This document shows positions 6,674 through 9,615 of a DNA stretch of 9,615 nt, piece by piece. The position numbers and the translations under genes are program-made. Source of the stretch: Pseudomonadota bacterium. Its GTDB lineage: Bacteria > Pseudomonadota > Alphaproteobacteria > Parvibaculales > Parvibaculaceae. Every line of letters begins with the position of its first letter. The first letter of the stretch is position 1. Location: the NCBI GenBank assembly GCA_021780275.1, contig JAJXZC010000015.1:1-9615 (forward strand), given 5' to 3'. The notes below the pieces were generated by a model. That model searched no databases and was not told the DNA's origin. It was given only the letters and a program-made list of their open reading frames with translations.

Positions 6674-7663
6674 CTATCTCCGCGTTTTAGGATTTAACAG
6701 CCTCTCCACCAGCACGGCGGCGATGATGATTCCGCCGATAGCCGACCCCTGCCAGAACGGCGAAACGCCCAAGAGATTGAGGCCGTTGCGGATCATCACC
6801 ATGATGAAGACACCGATGAGCGTGCCGACAATCGTGCCGCGACCGCCATAGAGGCTGGCGCCGCCGATCACCACGGCCGCGATCGCATCAAGCTCCAACA
6901 AATTGCCGGCGAGCGGATCAATCGAGAGGATCTGCGCCGACATGAGGGTCGCAGCCACCGCAGACAGAGCTCCGGAAATCACATAGGGCAGTACGCTGTA
7001 ATACAGCACGCTGAGACCGGCGGTACGGGCCGCCTCGCGGTTGGATCCCACCGCATAGATCGTGCGGCCGCCTTTGGTGTAGGTGAGATAGGCCCAGGCC
7101 AGCGCATAGAGCGCGAGCAGGGTCAGAACGTTACTCTGGATGCCGAACAACGTCGTATAGACGAGGTCGTTGATTTCGGGCGGAATGTCGGTGATCGACG
7201 TTTGACCGGAGAAAATATAGGCCAGGCTTCGGCCGATCGCCATCACCCCGAGCGTTATGACGAACGCGGCAAGGTCGAAATACGCGATCAGAAATCCCGA
7301 GAAGAGCCCGATTCCGGCCCCGGAGAGAACCGCCAAGAAGACGGAAACGGGAATGGGAAAATGGCGAAGGGAAAGACCGAGTATGACGCCCGTGAGACCG
7401 GCGACTGAACCGACCGAGAGGTCGATGCCTCCGGTCAGAATAACGAATGTCATGCCGATCGCGACAATGCCGACTACGACGGATTGATCGAGGAGATTAA
7501 GAAGATTCGCGGTCTTGAGAAAATATGGCGATAGAATCGAGAGCACGATCGCGATGACGAGCGCGAGACCCAGCATCCGCACCTCGAGACGCGAAAACGC
7601 CTTACGATACGAACGCGGCGCGCTCTTCCTCTCGGGTGCGGTCGAATGCGTCGTTGGCGTCAT
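6674..7663 (-). CDS. CUT2-family sugar ABC transporter permease (right block)
   Basis: This is an inner-membrane permease of the RbsC type, 329 residues with the start chosen here. It has the canonical GGIDLSVGS at 78-86, the coupling-loop stretch VGSNREAARTAGL at 205-217 and DAIAAVVIGGASLYGGRGT at 259-277, all typical of ribose, xylose and related importers. The frame extends 8 codons further to a TTG at 7687 that overlaps the ATPase stop as TTGA. That TTG has no Shine-Dalgarno, whereas ATG 7663 has AGGA (7675-7678) 11 bases ahead, so ATG is preferred, although the TTG is not excluded. It is coupled to the ATPase gene upstream and is the last gene of its block as far as can be seen. It keeps the usual motif that permease A has lost. 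Only one permease accompanies this ATPase here, so a homodimeric channel is the simplest reading. Confidence 0.93.
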   Translation of the reverse strand: MTPTTHSTAPERKSAPRSYRKAFSRLEVRMLGLALVIAIVLSILSPYFLKTANLLNLLDQSVVVGIVAIGMTFVILTGGIDLSVGSVAGLTGVILGLSLRHFPIPVSVFLAVLSGAGIGLFSGFLIAYFDLAAFVITLGVMAIGRSLAYIFSGQTSITDIPPEINDLVYTTLFGIQSNVLTLLALYALAWAYLTYTKGGRTIYAVGSNREAARTAGLSVLYYSVLPYVISGALSAVAATLMSAQILSIDPLAGNLLELDAIAAVVIGGASLYGGRGTIVGTLIGVFIMVMIRNGLNLLGVSPFWQGSAIGGIIIAAVLVERLLNPKTRR

Positions 7664-7683
7664 GCGGATCTCAATCCTGAAAA

Positions 7684-9567
7684 TCAAATGGCAGCGCGGA
7701 ATCGCTCGATGATGGAAGCGCGAAGAGCAGGAGAGGCGGGAACGGGTTGAGAGGGGCCGAGCACTAATCCCACGGATCCCAACTCGTGACCTCGATGGCT
7801 CTTGACATCGACCAAAATGCTGCTGAGCCCGCTACTGGAGTCGAACACGAAGTCTTCGGAGCGAGCGGCCAACGCGGCCCCGATCGGCGTTTCTGCGAAG
7901 CGGGCGGTAGAGCCCGCATGAAAGCCCAGGTCGGCGGACGGATTGGCCGCTACGGAATTGAGGCAAAACATTCTCTCGTCGTCCAGGATCGCCCAGAAAG
8001 CGGCGCCATTGTGCTCCGCCGCGAGGTCGCGAAGAATGCGTTGATTGCGCTCCATCGAACTGCGGGGCGCGGCGAGCAGGGTGAGTTTCTCCTCGTCGAG
8101 ATCGGCGCTAGGCACGTCGGCGATCGAGAGGCCGTCGCTGATCACGATCACCCGGTCCGCTAGTCCCAGTAACTCCTGGAATTCCGAGGAAATGACCAGA
8201 ATCGCGGTACCGCGCGTGGCGATATCACGCAGGATCGCGTAGATGGACGCGCGGGTTCCGATGTCGACGCCTTTGGTTGGCTCGTCGAGAATCAGAACCT
8301 TCGGCTCCAGCAACAACCAGCGTGCGATGATGATCTTCTGTTGCATACCGCCGGAGAAGTTCAGCAGATTGTCATCGTCGAGCCGGTCAGGGGACAACTC
8401 CAACCGCTGCAGCAGGTCGCGAATCTTACGGTCGAGCGAACGATAGCCGAGGCCAAAACCGCGGCGCGCGCCCAGATGACCAAGCAGCAGGTTCTCGCGT
8501 ACGGAAAGGTCGGGAACAATGCTCTGCCGCCGCCGATCCTCAGCGACAAATCCCAGTCCCGCGCGAATGGCCTGGGACGGCGAGCGCGGCGCGAAGGGTT
8601 TGCCGCCCAGAAACAGATCGCCTCCCGCGCGTTGGCGCAGTCCGAACAGGGTTTCCGCGACTTCCGAACGGCCCGCCCCGACGAGGCCACCCAAGCCGAG
8701 AATCTCGCCGCGATGCAGATCGAACGAGACGTCCCGGACCAACGGCGGCGCGTTGAGATGGCGCGCCGAGAGGATCGGGTTCTCGGGGCGTGTTTTCATC
8801 CCCGCTGATCCGGTGAAGATGCCGCCGAGATCGCGGCCGACCATCAAGCGCACCAGTTCGGTCTGAGTGAGCGAGCTTGTCGGGAGCGACGTGGCCACTG
8901 TCCGACCCTCCCGCATCACGGTGATCTCGTCGGCAATAGCGAAGACTTCTTCGAGCCGATGCGAGACGAAGACGATCGCGCAGCCCGCGTCTTCCAATCG
9001 GCCGATAATGTCGAACAGGCGCTCGACCTCGCTGGGACTCAACGAAGCGGTCGGCTCGTCGAAGATAATGAGATTGGCCTTGAGCGCCAAAGCTTTGGCG
9101 ATTTCGACGAGTTGCCGCTGCGCGACGGATAGATCCCGCACCTCGGCGTCGAGCGAGACCGCGCGATCCTGCCCGAGGTCGGCCAGGATTTCGTTGGCCC
9201 GGCGGCGCATCGCGGGAAAGGAAAGCCGTCCGGGACGACGGAGTTCTGGCAGGAAAATATTCTCTACGACCGACAGATCGGACGCCAGACTCGTCTCCTG
9301 CATCACCATGGCGATGCCGGCATCAAGCGCCTCGCGAGGCGATTTGAAGTCGAGGAGGCGCTCTTCGTATAGGATCGTTCCGCTATCTCTGCGCACATGC
9401 CCGGAGACGACCCGCGATAACGTCGATTTGCCGGCGCCATTCGCACCGAGCAACGCATGAGTCTGGCCGGCGCGCAGCGTCAGACCAGCGCCGACGAGCG
9501 CTTTCGTTCCCGCGAAGCTTTTCGTTATGTCTCGAGCTTCAAGAAGAACGGAGCCGGAAGTCGCCAT
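7684..9567 (-). CDS. CUT2 sugar ABC transporter ATP-binding protein with extra C-terminal sensor-like domain
   Basis: The 627-residue cytoplasmic ATPase has the tandem layout of RbsA/XylG. NBD1 has Walker A GANGAGKS (41-48), signature LSVAQRQ (146-152), Walker B LIIFDE (166-171) and the switch histidine H203. NBD2 has a degenerate Walker A, GLVGAGRSE (294-302, R for K), with signature NFSGGMQQK (403-411) and Walker B VLILDEP (424-430). Family members normally end near residue 500. Here about 125 residues follow: a basic helical linker (about 503-520) and then a compact domain. Its segments HAGSTARFAETPIGAALAA (550-568) and VDVKSHRGHELGSVGLVLGP (586-605) resemble the G-x-x-x-x-x-HxTAxGKALLA and PVxDxxGxxxAALSVSGP elements of IclR effector (GAF-like) domains. 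That resemblance is from memory and only moderate. The start ATG 9567 has a weak AGAAG just upstream. The permease follows directly. Confidence 0.93.
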   Translation of the reverse strand: MATSGSVLLEARDITKSFAGTKALVGAGLTLRAGQTHALLGANGAGKSTLSRVVSGHVRRDSGTILYEERLLDFKSPREALDAGIAMVMQETSLASDLSVVENIFLPELRRPGRLSFPAMRRRANEILADLGQDRAVSLDAEVRDLSVAQRQLVEIAKALALKANLIIFDEPTASLSPSEVERLFDIIGRLEDAGCAIVFVSHRLEEVFAIADEITVMREGRTVATSLPTSSLTQTELVRLMVGRDLGGIFTGSAGMKTRPENPILSARHLNAPPLVRDVSFDLHRGEILGLGGLVGAGRSEVAETLFGLRQRAGGDLFLGGKPFAPRSPSQAIRAGLGFVAEDRRRQSIVPDLSVRENLLLGHLGARRGFGLGYRSLDRKIRDLLQRLELSPDRLDDDNLLNFSGGMQQKIIIARWLLLEPKVLILDEPTKGVDIGTRASIYAILRDIATRGTAILVISSEFQELLGLADRVIVISDGLSIADVPSADLDEEKLTLLAAPRSSMERNQRILRDLAAEHNGAAFWAILDDERMFCLNSVAANPSADLGFHAGSTARFAETPIGAALAARSEDFVFDSSSGLSSILVDVKSHRGHELGSVGLVLGPSQPVPASPALRASIIERFRAAI

Positions 9568-9587
9568 TCGCTTCTACACCGGATAGG

Positions 9588-9614
9588 GCCGGCCGGACGG
9601 GTGGTCCGGCCGGC
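9588..9614. repeat. Perfect 11-bp inverted repeat upstream of the right-block ATPase gene
   Basis: GCCGGCCGGAC (9588-9598) and GTCCGGCCGGC (9604-9614) are exact reverse complements around a 5-base spacer, giving a very stable GC-rich hairpin. It lies 21 bases before the ATPase start. No T-run follows on the minus strand. Its position parallels the stem-loop after the binding-protein gene of the left operon, so it may mark the 3' end of an upstream gene, possibly a binding protein outside the window. Confidence 0.6.
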
Positions 9615-9615
9615 G

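Noticed and set aside
7664..7687. TTG start for the right-block permease overlapping the ATPase stop
   Set aside because: The overlap TTGA suits coupling, but there is no Shine-Dalgarno and the first 8 residues are not typical, so ATG 7663 is preferred. It is not fully excluded.
8361..8690. Minus-strand alternative frame inside the ATPase gene
   Set aside because: It is a frame-shifted shadow of NBD2, whose signature and Walker motifs are intact in the main frame.
1..9615. Mobile elements, CRISPR arrays, tRNA or rRNA genes
   Set aside because: I saw no transposase-like protein, regularly spaced repeats, or tRNA/rRNA-like sequence; the window is accounted for by transporter genes and one spacer.

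Overview
The window reads as accessory metabolic DNA from a GC-rich alphaproteobacterium. A rhizobial or Bradyrhizobium-like host is my guess, from base composition, codon use and the density of CUT2-type sugar ABC transporters; no marker gene in the window fixes the taxon. All seven convincing genes lie on the minus strand, so transcription runs from high to low coordinates.

Right block (9615 to 6674): a perfect 11-bp hairpin at the right edge, then a double-domain sugar ABC ATPase (9567-7684) and a CUT2 permease (7663-6674) that are translationally coupled. The ATPase carries an extra C-terminal domain of about 125 residues that resembles an IclR/GAF-type ligand-sensing fold. No binding protein for this transporter lies in the window; it may lie beyond the right edge.

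Spacer (6673 to 6186): about 490 bp with no convincing gene. It holds a perfect 20-bp palindrome and an AT-rich island with three copies of a TTGGATWCA motif in mixed orientation. This is the probable regulated promoter of the left block.

Left block (6185 to 1): a second, nearly complete CUT2 operon. In transcription order it has permease A (6185-5196), a periplasmic binding protein (5134-4109), a strong intercistronic stem-loop, permease B fused in frame to a strictosidine-synthase/SMP-30-like beta-propeller (3977-1866), a free-standing paralogous propeller (1864-743), and the N-terminal half of the ATPase (737 to the window edge). The last three genes are separated by only 1 and 5 bases.

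How they may work together: the binding protein would deliver a sugar-like ligand to a heterodimeric channel made of permeases A and B and powered by the ATPase. The propeller tethered to permease B keeps the family metal-site positions (E386, N537, D583) and should face the cytoplasm, so it could hydrolyse a lactone or bind the substrate as it enters. The neighbouring free propeller has lost the same positions (D48, S191, S234) and looks like a non-catalytic partner or sensor. The most unusual items are the permease-propeller fusion, its degenerate tandem copy, and the ATPase with a putative sensor tail.
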